Source: Nipponacmea schrenckii
Taxonomy: Eukaryota; Mollusca; Gastropoda; Lottiidae
Direction: 5' to 3'
DNA: 64,000 bases
Assembly: GCA_030562195.1 (NCBI GenBank)
Contig: CM060202.1
Location: forward strand, 14,694,001-14,758,000
The position numbers were made by a program, and so were the translations under genes. Below the pieces are notes generated by a model, which saw only the letters and a program-made list of their open reading frames with translations, was not told the DNA's origin and searched no databases. How positions within the stretch are numbered: the stretch's first letter is position 1; each line of letters begins with the position of its first letter. This document shows, one piece after another, positions 21,543-34,939 of the stretch.

Positions 21543-22764
21543 AAAAAGATAAAAGAATGCAAGAATGAAATGTACGAGACCCCACTAACGTCATATCGCA
21601 ATAACTAAAAAAACGTTAATCGAAAAATCGTCAATTTCGAACTTGACTGTTGTCTTACCAATTTCAATACTCATACCAAGTTTCATCAAAATCCATTGAA
21701 AATTGTAGCTTCTATTGCACCCACAATAAAATTTTGACGCAAGTTTACTAAGTCAAGGGCAATATCTCAAAAACCGTTCATTGAAAACCTTCAAATTCGT
21801 AATTGATCGTCGTCTTACCAATTCCAATGCTTTTCATTTAAATCCATTGAAAATTGTAGCTTCTATTGTGTCTTCAACAAATATAGAGGCAGGGGCAATA
21901 ACTCAAAAACTGTTTATTAGAAAAATCGTCCAAATCGAACTTGACCGCCGTCTTATCAATTCCAATGCTCATACAAAGTTTCATTAAAATCCATAGAAAA
22001 TTGTAGCTTCTATAGTGTCTACAACAAATGAATTTTTACACAATTTTACTTAGTCAAGGGCAGTTACTCATAAACTGTTCATCGAAAAATCGTCAAATTC
22101 GAACCTGACCACTGCCTTATCAATTCCAATGCTCAAACCAAGTTTCATTCAAATCCATTGAAAATTGTAGCACCTATTGCATCAACAATAAATTTTGACC
22201 TGATGTCAATAAGTCAAGGGCAATTACTGAAAACCGTTCATCAAAAAATCGTCAAATTCGAACCTGACCACCGCCTTATCAATTCCAATGCTCACACCAA
22301 GTTTCATTCAAATCCATTGAAAATTGTAGCACCTATTGCATCAACAATAAATTTTGACCTGATGTAAATAAGTCAAGGGCAATAACTAAAAACCGTTCAT
22401 CAAAAAATCTTAAAATTCGAACTTGACCGCCGTCTTATCAATTCCAATGTTCACACGAAGATTCATTAAAATCCATTGAAAATTGTAGCTTCTATTGTGT
22501 CCACAACAAATATAGAGGCAGGGGCAATAACTCTTAAATCGGAAATATCGTCCAAATCGAACTTGACTGCCATCTTATCAATTCCAATGCTCACACCAAG
22601 TTTCATTAAAATCCATAGAAAATTGTTACTTCTATAGTGTCTACAACAAATGTTGACGGACCGACAGGGGCGACGACAATATACGTCCACATATTCATGT
22701 GGGCGTATAAAAAGATAAAAGAATGCAAGAATGAAATGTACGAGACCCCACTAACGTCATATCG
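20433..22764 (+). repeat. 1166-bp direct tandem duplication
   Basis: 20433-21598 and 21599-22764 appear identical over all stretches I compared, including three pairs of identical open frames offset by exactly 1166. The duplicated unit covers the right part of the repeat element plus 56 bases of unique flank ending CATATCG. At the junction only one base of shared sequence (G) is seen. Recent duplication or an assembly duplicate are both possible. Confidence 0.88.
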
Positions 22765-22859
22765 TATATTTTCCCTTTTTATTCCGCCGACACCTGTACC
22801 ATAGTTTAGTATAGAAGTGCACACTGTACAAAACTGCCAATCGTCTTCTGGAAATAAAA

Positions 22860-23560
22860 ATAATACAAGAACGTGAAAAATTGCAAAACGAATCTGACTT
22901 CATGGATGCAGTTAAAATAGATGAAAGGGAGGTTTTTGTATACACAGATGCGAAAATGGGACATTGTTCTTCTGTCAGATATTCATTTAAATATAGATGG
23001 GCCCGAGCAACAGATGAGTGGTACATGGGCGAAACGAATGAATTGCAATCCCCTCAAAAGTTATCTGCCTAGATTCCTACTCTCAGAATGGAACAAGAAT
23101 GATTATGCAATATACGTAGGTAGTCATCAAATATATCGCAACTTGTTACCACTTCTAGGCAGAAATTTGGCCAACAATTACCAGAAAGCGGGTACTATTA
23201 TGTGTCTTGTAGTGAAAACGTTATCATAATATTATCTGGCAAAATACCGGAGGCAATATGACGAGCAACCATCGGTTCATCAATGTGACTGGTATTTGCA
23301 GCAGAAATTGGAATAGGCATATGTGTTGCCTTTTCGGCATTCCATGGCTTTACAATCATTGATAACACTACTTCGTTTCATACAAAATGAAAGAAGGCTC
23401 CTCATAGGCGAAGATGCACAGGAAACCTTCATTTGTGATGTTTGAAGATAAAATACAAGATCAAACTGCTACAGGTCTGTTGCGGGATTATACTGTGCTT
23501 GCAATAAAGACATACGCTATCATTATGGTTGAGTGAGCGTTCCTGTAAAAAGGAAAAATT
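22860..23560 (+). pseudogene. eroded ORF remnant, possibly of an invertebrate repeat-borne gene
   Basis: Short frames follow each other with shifts: residues like FLLSEWNKNDYAIYVG near 23080, then at 23310-23390 a block with ICVAFSAFHGFT and a following Thr-Thr-Ser-Phe. From memory this order (a Leu-Ser-x-Trp block, then a His-x-Phe/Met-Thr block before a Thr-Ser) resembles uncharacterised proteins repeated in many invertebrate genomes. I cannot name the family. Stops and frame changes rule out an intact gene. It lies between the arms of the inverted repeat and may be its former coding part. Confidence 0.3.
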
Positions 23561-23599
23561 CAATAAAAATCATTATAAGGAAGACACGGAAGTTCCATT

Positions 23600-23710
23600 C
23601 CACCTTGTGAGGCGGAAAAACATCCAAGAATAAGAAGAGCGGCTTTCGTTTCAAAGATGTGGTCATCTAGTGACCAGCAGTTTATACAACCGGTGCTTGA
23701 ATTATATATA
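23600..23710 (-). repeat. right arm of the 4-kb-spaced inverted repeat
   Basis: This is the inverted counterpart of 19650-19780, with the core GGCTTTCGTTTCAAAGATG followed by TGGTCATCTAGTGACCAGC. Confidence 0.6.
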
Positions 23711-23719
23711 TACATGGAT

Positions 23720-26700
23720 GGTTACGTTTACACAATGTATAAGAAAAAATATAGTTTGATGTCGACCAACTTCCTAAGATGTACGAAACTTGAATATTTT
23801 ACCTTTTCACAGGTATAAAATCGCAATTCAGAATACCCTTACTAGTGTACAAACACCAAGCATAGTACCCGTTTACATACGACTACACTACTTTTGCATA
23901 CTTGCGCGTAGGAATCGTGTCAAGAAACCTCGATTGGTCATTGTGCAAAAAAAAAAAAAAATTTTAACCTCAATATGAATTAGTTTTTTTTTCTTTTGTT
24001 TTATATTATCAAAAAGTCATACAATTTGTCACGCTCTTAACCTGTAATGTTAGGTTTTCAAAGTTTTGCTCCTCTTAGGGATTGTGTTCTACTGAGTGGA
24101 AGGGATATTAAACATTAGCACGACATTATTTCACCCTGTGTTAAAATCTTAGATTACATGCGTTTACATTTCAATAAAAACAAATCCCTCTTTAGTTCTC
24201 AAATAGCTCGTAAATAATGACATGAATTACTCACGAGATTGTCAAGAATAAAGTGAAGGAAAATACAAATACAAAGAATCGGCTAAGTTTCTATATAACT
24301 CCCTGCCACTTTGTGTTTATTGATGAATGACTTGTGACATGAAATTGATTAAATTGTTACTGTAGAATCAAACAAATGTACACACCATTCAATTCTCCAT
24401 TTCTCAAGGGAAATTTATACTTTTCCCCATAAAATCAGATTAAAATAAATCCATCAAGTGGCAATAGAAGATGCTCCTATCAACAACTTGACTTTATATA
24501 AATTGCAGTCTTTAAAGGGAAAACTTACCTGTTAGTAACGCTGTTCGTAACCATTTACAAAAGTAAAATATGACGTTTCATTGTCATACGACAAATCAAA
24601 ATCAAACAGGTGCAGTTGGGAAGTTACTTTCGTCAAAGATTTGCTTTCTACCTGTTGCTCAACCTAATTTTCATAGGTAAATTATTCTGTGTTATGCGAA
24701 ACAAATTTTCATAATTATCAACAATTTGCCCCATCTGTACGGGCGGTAGACATTGTAATTTTTATCAAAAAGTATAGCTCGATACTAGTGATTAAACACG
24801 AAACCAGATTGATAAAGTTCCGAATTATGACCCAAGCTATTTGATAGAAAGGTAACAACCTTGATCTTGCACAGAGGTCGTTGGCGGTGATTAATTATCA
24901 GAATCAGCAGCGATCTTTTGTTTTCGATTGATTTGATCACGATTATTAATAAATTAAACGATTATCTTATTGGCGATAAGTAATTAAGATGACTAGATTT
25001 CGCATTATACAGATTTTTTCGAGTGTAACATTGCTGTATTGAATATAATGTATTTATGGTCTGCATTAGTTGAAAGATGTAAATTCTAGATTAGGGATAG
25101 ACAAATAATATAGATAAATGTAGAACAGGTATAGAAGGGTTATTCAAGTTGTAGATAATGGAGTAGGAAACATAGGTTTAACAGAGCCTTCCTGTATTAG
25201 AACGTATCTAATAATTCCTTGTCTGCAAATTTGTTGTTTGCAATTTTGGTGTATCCATATTAGCTAGTTTACACGAGTATCGGGACCAATGATTAATGTC
25301 GGAATTCGGAATAGACAGAAGGTCGGAGAAATCAGAGTTTCTTTCAACATAAGGAAAGAAATCAATCGGGACCAGAAAATGATGTCGGAGTACTCAGAGT
25401 ACACTGTACAGTTGTATTTTTAATTTAATGTTTTTTTAATAGGGGAAGTGATCATTTATGTTCATCTTACGGATATCTTAAAACGGATCATATCCTTACC
25501 CAATAAAATTTTTAACCTCTTGACATGAGTGATAGTTTACCAAAAAAAATGCATAGAATTGTATGGGATTGCGGATTGCTACTGCTATCTCCTTTCAAAA
25601 GAGGAAGAAAGTCAAACCGTTCTTGAGAGCCCACAGCTGATTTAAACCTGTTTATATAATTTAATATAACATATAATATAATATAGTGATACACAATCCT
25701 CTCTCTTAATTTTAATACAAAACAAATCAAATGTTTCATCATGAATCGTTCGGGATTTTTTTTTTGTATTAAGAGAAGCTTTACGACATTCACCTTTCAG
25801 TAGAAGTTACATTACCCACTCACTGACAAGGACATTTCATTGCTATTTGTTCAATAATTAATGACTTAGCTAGCATGGTCTCAAATGGAGGCAGAAAGAA
25901 TTACATAATCATAAAAGGACACGGAATTCCCATATGTATATTGTCGTTTCTAGTGTTAAATCCATTGATATTTGTTTGAATAAACCATCCTTCAGACTAC
26001 GACAAGACCACATTTTGAATTAAGAAATGGCAAGTACAAGGAAACCATGATAGCCTACAATATTATGCAATTATATTATTAAACATCATTCCATTTCAAG
26101 AATGACGTACGTTTAATTTCTTACGTTGTCGAATTACTAAAATGTCCTAATTTTGAATGCTTATAGCTGTTCCATTGTTAAATTATAGGACAACACAGCC
26201 ACTGTTACTGTAGTGTCTTTTAAATCAGCTTGAATATTACACATTCGGCCACATTCACACATATCAATTTAGAACTATTTATACTTTGTGATATGTGTGA
26301 TTTATTCAAGTTCCAAACTGGTTAAAATCTAATTACAACTAAGTATAACATAAAACATTTTCATGATATTAAATTCTGTTTTAAAGTCTGATAACTGTGA
26401 CTTCTCCAGCAAACATATCACTTGAAATTGGATTTTCATCGAAAAAGTGTCAAATTTGGAATGAAAACTCGTCGAATTAATGCGTTGTCTTTTCAGTAGA
26501 GTGTAAAGGTCCAGTCAGGGAAATCTGAGCAAACCACATTATTGATTGAAATGTGAAGTAAATTGGAGAATTAGATTTTATTGAACGAAAAAGTGAAATT
26601 GGTATGTCAAATGAAATGGACGGAGTTTTACGTCCTACTCTTCTGCACCTTATGGGTAAATCAAGACGGTAATTGGTATGTTAAATGTTGCTGTCTCGCT

Positions 26701-29700
26701 CCCTAGGGAATTACACAGAATTCTCTACAGTTGAGGATCAATACGCTGAAAATCAACCACGAATATCCTCATTAGTGATGAAATTAACAGAAAAAAGATT
26801 TTTAAACATTATTATTCGATCATTTCACAAGAAAATTCTCTATCTCTTGATGTTTCATAAAACATTTTTTTATTGATTCAAGAAAACGATAGGACATGTC
26901 TAAGAAATAAAATTACCCCATTTTGTATGGAAAGTAATCAAAACTGATGTACTAAATAAACATTTACTTATCATTTATATGGAAATAATATGATATGGTT
27001 CAGTGTTTTGTTTTCTGACTAGTCATATGAAACATCTCATAACAGCAATTTACAAGAGAGGCACTGATCAACTCACAAAATAAAACGAATTAGCCGACTT
27101 CAGTGACTCTCAATTTCAAAGTGGAATTTAAAACGACATACACCCTCTAATAGTCGTACAAGGAAAAGGATGAGATTGTGTTGATATTAATTGGAAGGAA
27201 ATCTATAAAATTCTGTGCAGCAAAAGAATCGTATGTAGTGATTTAAGATATAAGGTGTGCAATTGCTGTATTTACTACAAATTAAAGATTCCATGTCGAT
27301 CTGTTTGAAATCATGTGTAATCGACTCACTTATTCGTGGCGAACTTAATTAGCCTTGGTCAGTAAAGATGCTTGGAGAAAGGCTTTTTTCGACAACTCAA
27401 TCCCGAAAGAAAGAATTCCCACATCATTCTTACGACCCCGATGCAAATGTCTCAATCAAAGTCAATGTTTTCGAATACACATTTTTAATGTCATATCGGA
27501 ACGATGTCTGAAAATTGTGGACTGTTTGCAATAAGACTGTTTTCGTGGACAAATGGTCACATAGGAACCATTTCCATATTCCTCACATATCCAACCACAT
27601 TATCATTATATATAAAATTGAAATGTGGGTACTCCAACTCTCGGTAATATGACATTACTTTATAGTTGTTATGTTTAGAGTCGACAATTCGTATGATATT
27701 TTTTCAGTGAATATTAAGTTTTTTTACACGCTAATAATACATACCAATAGTTTTATGGGATTTTTGCTTCAGATGGTTTTCTACTAAAAACCACAACATT
27801 ACGACTGATTCGGAAGCAGTTAGTTTAATATTCCTTAAAGATTGGATATTTTCATTGCCGAACCTACAGTCAAATGGCAAGACAATTGAAGGAAAAGAAA
27901 ATTCTCATGTTTTTATGATTACATTTCAGATCGGCTTAGATCGTCTTTTATGTAAAATCAATTTCCAAGTTGCATTTTCTTTCTTTTATCAGAAAAATCT
28001 ACAGTTTAGTCACAAATTAGTAACGTTTCTTTTTTCCTTCAAAAGAAGGGTTGAATGCTAATTTTAACGCAAATCAGCCTAGAATGAAATGAATTGAAAT
28101 AAATTGCCGTTTAAGCCTTTATATGCATCAATTAAATCTAATGAATATGGACAACACCATGCAAAGTGCTTTGAGAAAAAAAGTTTTTCCAAAACAGAAA
28201 AGTCAGTGTATTCTCTTCCGATTTAAAAATCTACAGATCAAATTCAGTGAAACTAACGCGTAAAACCCAGAATAATTTTTTTTCTCGACCAAGTACCAGG
28301 TCCAATTCTTTGTGTTTTTCAGGTTCTATCACAACTATGGCGATTGCTAGCCGAAAAAACACCCGTCTTATTGAGAGCATCAAATGTCCTATCGTGGAAA
28401 TGTCCAGCCCAAATGCTTTTCTGAAATTTACAAACAAATGCTGAACAAAAACTGGAGATAATTTCTTTTTAGGTGGGTGACCGAATTCTGTTGTTAACGA
28501 TTACCTTATTAACTATGTATTGGTATTATTAATTAGTTAGAAGAGAAAGTGTGTCCAAGATCAAATGTTATGGTAACATGATAGATCTGAAGATGTAAAC
28601 TATTGATAGATATTGTTGATGATATCAATACAATTTGTAACTAGAAGGCGGTGGTAGATTGAAGTGTCACTGGGTAATAAGAGGAAATGTCTGTAGGTTA
28701 AACATTCTGTTTAATTTACTAATATAACCCTGTCTGACATTGACTCTTAATTTAGTTTCACTCATCCAATAGATACTTATAATCAGTAATGCCTCCGTCA
28801 CACGTAGACAAAGACGACAATGACCGTATATATCTGATTCAGCATGGGCGAATTTATAAGATTCCCAACTAGTTGTTTTGTTTCAGTATGAAGATTGCTG
28901 GAAGAGAAGTGTCTAGCTGTGCGTATGACACATTACACCCTTTGTCCTAAGAATTCTTGTTCTGGGTAGAAAAAAATTGAAAAGAGTAGACATATTTCGC
29001 AAATATTCCTCCCATTGCACAAACCATGGTGTTCTTCAATAGCTTACTTTTGGGCAAGTGAAACTTCACTTCGTTTCTGAAAATATTATATTGTTGTCCT
29101 AACGGTTTTAAGTATTAACGTACTGACTGTTTATTCTAGAACACCCATGCTACAACTTGATATGGTGAATATTATTACGTTTTCTAGTTATTGTCTGAAA
29201 TCGGAGTTTGTTTTGCGCCACGTTCGATCATTAGAACAGGTTTGTAGCACATAATACATTTCTAAAATACCTCTTTATTCTGCTGGAACTGTAAGAATAT
29301 AGTAGTGTATATAATCTCTCTTAGTATAAATACAGAATTTACCTCTCCAAAGTTCTATTTGTCACATTCGGTGTTCCCATCTATTAGTGTATTTCAGAGT
29401 GTTTAAACAGGTACTGATGGACTAGATAATTGGTTCTCCGAGTAGGATTTATATATCGGTTTTTCTCTCTGTCTTTTACGTCGAACAAATTATGGAGCGC
29501 TGAATGAGCTGTTAGAATTAGCTTGGTGATCATAGAAACATCCATTAGTAGCCAAACCACAACAAGCTTTAAATGGATTATTATTCGAATAAAAATAAAT
29601 TAAAATAAATGAGTTCGTGTGATACATTGTACCTTTATTAAGAGTCCATCTTCAATATATGACCACAATAATGTCTCCCCCTTACGAGTTTTCAATGTAT

Positions 29701-32700
29701 CAGCTTTTGAACAAGATAACCATTGAAACAGTATGTAAAGGTACATTAGAATGGCAAATGTTTTAGAATATCTTTGCAACAATATTGCATGATGCCTTAA
29801 TATTATTCTACATTACAGATTAATGTTAAAATTTGAGACAGATTTAAAATTGACATAGTACTTTCAGCACAAACGGTATTTATCGCCCAATTTGAAAAAA
29901 AAAACTGTTGAATTCATGTTTCTCTTACCTTTTCCGTCCATGTTGTGCTAAAAAATACATCAACGGTTCTCCTTGAGGGACATTTGGTTTGGATAGTGGC
30001 ATTTTCTATAATTATATTTATGAAACTTTCAAATCGCTGACAATGCTATACAGGTTGAAACTACAAGTAACTTTTTAACGCGTTTCTTATACCCGTACCG
30101 CCAGATCAAAGATCAACTGTCTGATGATGGCAAAGAAAATCATAGTGAAATTAGTTCCTTTTTTTACTAAACTAATTGTATCATTTAGTCTGGTGTAAAT
30201 AATAAGTGTGTAACGAACCAATTGATTTGATCACTTGCTTCAATTATTTTCATGAAAATAACAAGGTCTATGTTTTGATGAAATTGCCACAGAAATCTGA
30301 CCTGTCAAATTGTCCAGACTAAAGAAAATTAAAATCATTAAAGCTGAAATATTGGTTTTCATGAATTCATCAAGTTTCAAGCATTCTAGTATTATTTCTG
30401 CCTTAATCTAAGATCTTTCAAAGTTTCATGTATAGAATGCCATTTCCTGATCAAATCAAACTTTCTACTTTATTTATAATATGAAATGTCTATCAAATAA
30501 TGTTGTCTCGAAATAACATTCTTTTTTTTTATCTCGCAAGTTATATCATAGTTACTCAACTTATCCTTATAATGAAATACTATTGAGCTCTGACACATTA
30601 CTCAAAAGATGTATTTTCAAAGACGTTTCCCTAAAACGATTGATTCAATATTAAGTTGAAAGAATTTGGGATCACTTATAAACGTTTCATTGTTGTTTAA
30701 TTGTCAAACAAAGAAGCGTCAACCAAAGACATTGATCCGACATGATATACAGTATCTTTTAACATTCTTTAACTCAGAAATGGATCAGTGATACTTTGCA
30801 TCAATGGCACTTTTACAGTAACCAGTAGATTCTCAGAACTACATTGCCTTGTATCGTAACAGTCAGGTAGTGATATGATTGGTCATAACCGTTAATGGTC
30901 CTATAGTATACTTGTGTCATAGAAGAAATGCAACTGGCAATAAAGTAATTTTGGATGTCAGCCATATTGAATTACATTACTAACTTTCACGTGTCATCAT
31001 AACCTCAAACATTTGCGCACGTGCTATATCAAAATGGCACTTGCATCGCATCGCAATTCAAAGTTCGAAATTACCTCTTAATCTGTGTGTTGGAAATGAG
31101 TGTATGAGTCATGAGCTTGCAGTGACCAGCAAAGACTACCAAATTTCCATTGCAAATATTTCTTTTAAATGTGGAAATAAAGAAATATCCAAAATAAGCC
31201 CTGATTTATTATGTCAATTCCTATTTTCTTTTATATATAAATTTACTAGGTGGCAATCGTTGTACGTCATCCACAGGAATGCTGTTTGGAATTTCCTCAG
31301 ATTCAGCAAATTGAAATTTTTCTTAGGGGTGAACATCTCTTAACCCTGGCACTCAGATGTTTGTGCAAGTTTCTGTAGTGTCATAAGAGAGAATGTAATC
31401 CATTTAAATGTTAAAAACTGTCTAATTAAGTTTCCTAATTTTTACAGTAAGTAATCCTTAAAATTCCATAAGTTTATCCTTAAATTATCCCTTAAATTTC
31501 GTCAATGAGTTCTGGACAGACTGTATTTACATCGGTTTGTGTACACAACTTTGTTAAATTTGATTTATCTATTTATTCTTCTAAACATCTTGATATATGT
31601 AAAATAAGATTCTCCCGGTCGACCAAAAGTACTTAATGTTTTCGTCAAATGACCCTGACCATCTTTGTACATCAACAAGATTTCCGACCAGAATGACCTC
31701 AGATGTTCACAAAATATTACTGGGCGAGATCCTCCTCAACAAGCCAGCGCCAAAGCCGCCAATTGTTTGGAGCTTGCAACAACCCTATTATATCAACCAT
31801 CTTCTTCCATTGTATATTTGTTAGAATCGACCATCAAAGACGTCTATATATGTGTTCAACAACATGATTGGAAATACAATTTGATGGATTGAAAGCTAAC
31901 CATTACTTTAAATCTGATCAACTTACTATCATTCTCCTGTGTATATTTACTTACCGCCAGACGTCGCTTTATATGATTTATCCCCCTTTAATGACTCTCC
32001 GTTTTGTTGGCCTAACGTCAATCAAATGTAACAAACGGAAATTGTTACTTTACACAGAAGGCGAAGAAGAAATAAAGAGGATTAGAAAGTATCACTGGAG
32101 GCATATGACTGAGTTTGACTGCTTTATTGATTCGTCAAGAGATAGGCATGGTTTTATATTTATATGCAAATTGTCTGATTTAAGCTGATAGTCATTACAA
32201 ATTGTACATCAAAGATCTGACGGATTTTTAACTATTTCAAGTGGTTACAGCTATTCCCATCAGTTTATAGCATTTTTTTGCTCCGTCTTCCTTTTTATTT
32301 ATTCCTTGATCATATTTGACTCCAATGAATAAAAGTTTCTAGTGTAATTTTTTTGTAACATACAAAATAAACACTTTTCAAGATTTGACGTTTATACTTG
32401 ATATTACTTTAAACGAAAATGTATAATAGTAATCAGATACAGATATTTCACCGAACTTCACATAGATGTCTGCTTTATTTTGAGGTGGAAAGTACAAACT
32501 GTTGAAATTCTCACAAATTGGATAAAATCCGACAGGCGAGATTTTAAAAGTATATCCAGATCTGTGTTCTACACTTATTCTGCAGTTAAGTATGAGATAC
32601 AGACATTTGATGACATTTTTATACATTTCCATTAACATCCAATTTCTGTAACTCTGAATTTAAAAATCATGCCAATTATAGATGATTTAGTAATCGATTT

Positions 32701-34930
32701 ACGTATGTCCTGTTTCTCGCAGATTTTCGATAACTTGAATTTGAAAATATATATACGAGTATATATATATCTTGCAGACTTCAAAACTCCAAGAAATTCA
32801 AAGTATTATAGACATAATATATACATAAAACTAACAATATTTGCCATGTGGTATTACAGAGTTGCCAAACGAAATCTCCAGGTACATTCTGGACGTGAGG
32901 ATAGATAGCCGAACGTATGCACACTCACGATTTATTTTTGTATTGAATACTATAATATTTAATGAGGCAAGGTATATTTTGTACCCACAATTTCATCTCA
33001 TTTAACAAGCGAAATATGTATTCCATTCTAACAATTTTACTGGAATTATTTCACAACGTGATAAAATTTAAAAAAAAAAAGATTTTTCGCTTGATTTATA
33101 TTCAGGAAAATAATCTATTTGATCCTTGACATAATTGCGGAGGATAGTTTGAATTATGTAACTTTAATTGTTTTCCCCTTGAAATGGTAGATTGTGGTTA
33201 TTAGTTTTAAGATGTTAAGAAATCTGTGAAGAAATTTGTAGAAAAGATAGGACCAAAATTTATGCCCTTGAACCACCAGTCTGGATCTAAATCGCACAAT
33301 AAGAAAAGACTTAACTGCACATATTATATTGGCTCTGCCTCATCGTAGTTTATACATTCCCGTCAGTTTAGTGCAGCTCGAAGGGATTGTTTTCCTTTTA
33401 CACTGAATGATGCTGCCCGTCTCATATGCCCTAATCCTAATTCTCCTCTTCAAAACCTCTTTCCAACAAATGATAGAGATGAGTCACACAGCACTGTCTT
33501 TAATTACATGAAAACTTTGATATTGAAAGTTAAAGTCTAAATCAAATCCACCTTAAACATGTACACAAAGATAACAGTGTAAATACACCGAAAATAAAAC
33601 GACAACATAGCGCTGGAATTGATAACTACAATTCTTTTGTCTTTTTAGACATCTCTATCCAATGTCACTGTGGCTGAAAAGCAGTCGCCAGAAAATAATT
33701 TTTGTCACGATTCATTAAATATAACCGCAATGAGAACCGAGTTTGATAATATATCCTAAAACAACTAAAGTTGTTTTCGGAACAATATCTACCCAAGGGG
33801 TTTACTCGGAGAGAACAAACCATGAATATTTTAGTATTTAAAAGGTTAGTAATTAAACTCAAGTTAGACAACAATACTCTTGTCTTCTCACTAAGTATAC
33901 ACACTGCTATTAATTGACACAAAGCTATTAATTATCAGGAAGTTTCTATTCCCTGAAGACGAATTATAAGGATAATATTTATTTTGTACAATTTGGTTCC
34001 GGGTTAAATTTTTAACGTCAAAGTATTGCTAAGTCGGAACATCAATTATTTAGTTGGGATCTGGTTAGTTTTAGTCAAGACTTCAAAGAAGCAAAATCCC
34101 TCTAAATCCCATTCCCAGAAACATCCGTCCTATCGCAGATTTAGTTGGGTCAACATCGAAGTTTATCCACTTGCAACTCTGAAAGTGTCGTGTTTAATTG
34201 ACAAAAATATGCATAATTCAAAACTTCTTTTAATTGAAATATTATTTCGCTTTAGTCAATACCGGCCCAATTTTTTAAGTTGATAAAAAAAAAGTGCACA
34301 ACGCTTGTCATGTGATGCTCCGATACCATTAGGAACGGTTCCATGAATTACCTCATCTAAATTTCCACGGTTCTAGCTAATTTGTTTTCTTGTTAAAAGA
34401 ATTGGGTTGACCCATTATCAAGAGGGACACGTGCTGATTCACTTCGCAAAAGTTTTTCTTTACATTATGTCTTCTATCAGTATTCGTATCTACTACAATA
34501 TTTGTCTTACCTCTTCCATACGTCGGCTTCACGATTGATCACTATTATTGGTCTTCTCAATTTAAGGCACGAATGAATGTGAGTTTAAAGACGATAGGAA
34601 CCTAGACAAAAGATGAACATGTTGTCTCTAATTTTATCTAAGGAATGATATGCTATAATTATGTAAAGTGCTGGTTATTTTATCTAGTATAAAGTGCATA
34701 TAAAAAAACAACTCTTTTATCTCATTTGTACATTCAAAAATGGAAGAAAGTGCCCGAAAAAGAAGCAAGAAAGTCACATTTAATCTTATTTTTAATTAAA
34801 ATTTACAGAGACTACGCTAAAATTAATTTGAAAGTGAAATTAAGATGGAATATGTGATCGGCATATATAATCAACTAAATAAATGTTAATTTCAATTTAT
34901 GAGTGAAACTACAGAGGTGTTAGTCGTTCA
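23720..34930. other. long intergenic stretch, no gene seen
   Basis: About 11 kb of AT-rich sequence. The open frames in it are short, lack recognisable domains and lack paired splice signals. Two short ATG stretches ending at good donors on the minus strand (near 29940 and 34525) could be first exons, but nothing extends them. The only repeat I can name is the inverted SINE tail at 26612-26655. Upstream control sequence for the channel gene may lie near the right end but cannot be pinpointed. Confidence 0.45.
26612..26655 (-). mobile_element. SINE 3'-end fragment, inverted
   Basis: GGAGTTTTACGTCCTACTCT, followed by TCTGCACCTTATGGG, is the reverse complement, with few changes, of the SINE tail at 11277-11330. 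Only the tail is present, as expected for a 5'-truncated copy. Confidence 0.7.
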
Positions 34931-34939
34931 TCATACATT

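Noticed and set aside
20433..22764. CRISPR-like regular repeats
   Set aside because: The monomers are about 159 bp, contiguous, lack unique spacers and lie in an animal genome.
29925..29950. Minus-strand ATG GAC GGA AAA G followed by GTAAGA as a first exon
   Set aside because: Good start and donor context, but no downstream exon can be linked.
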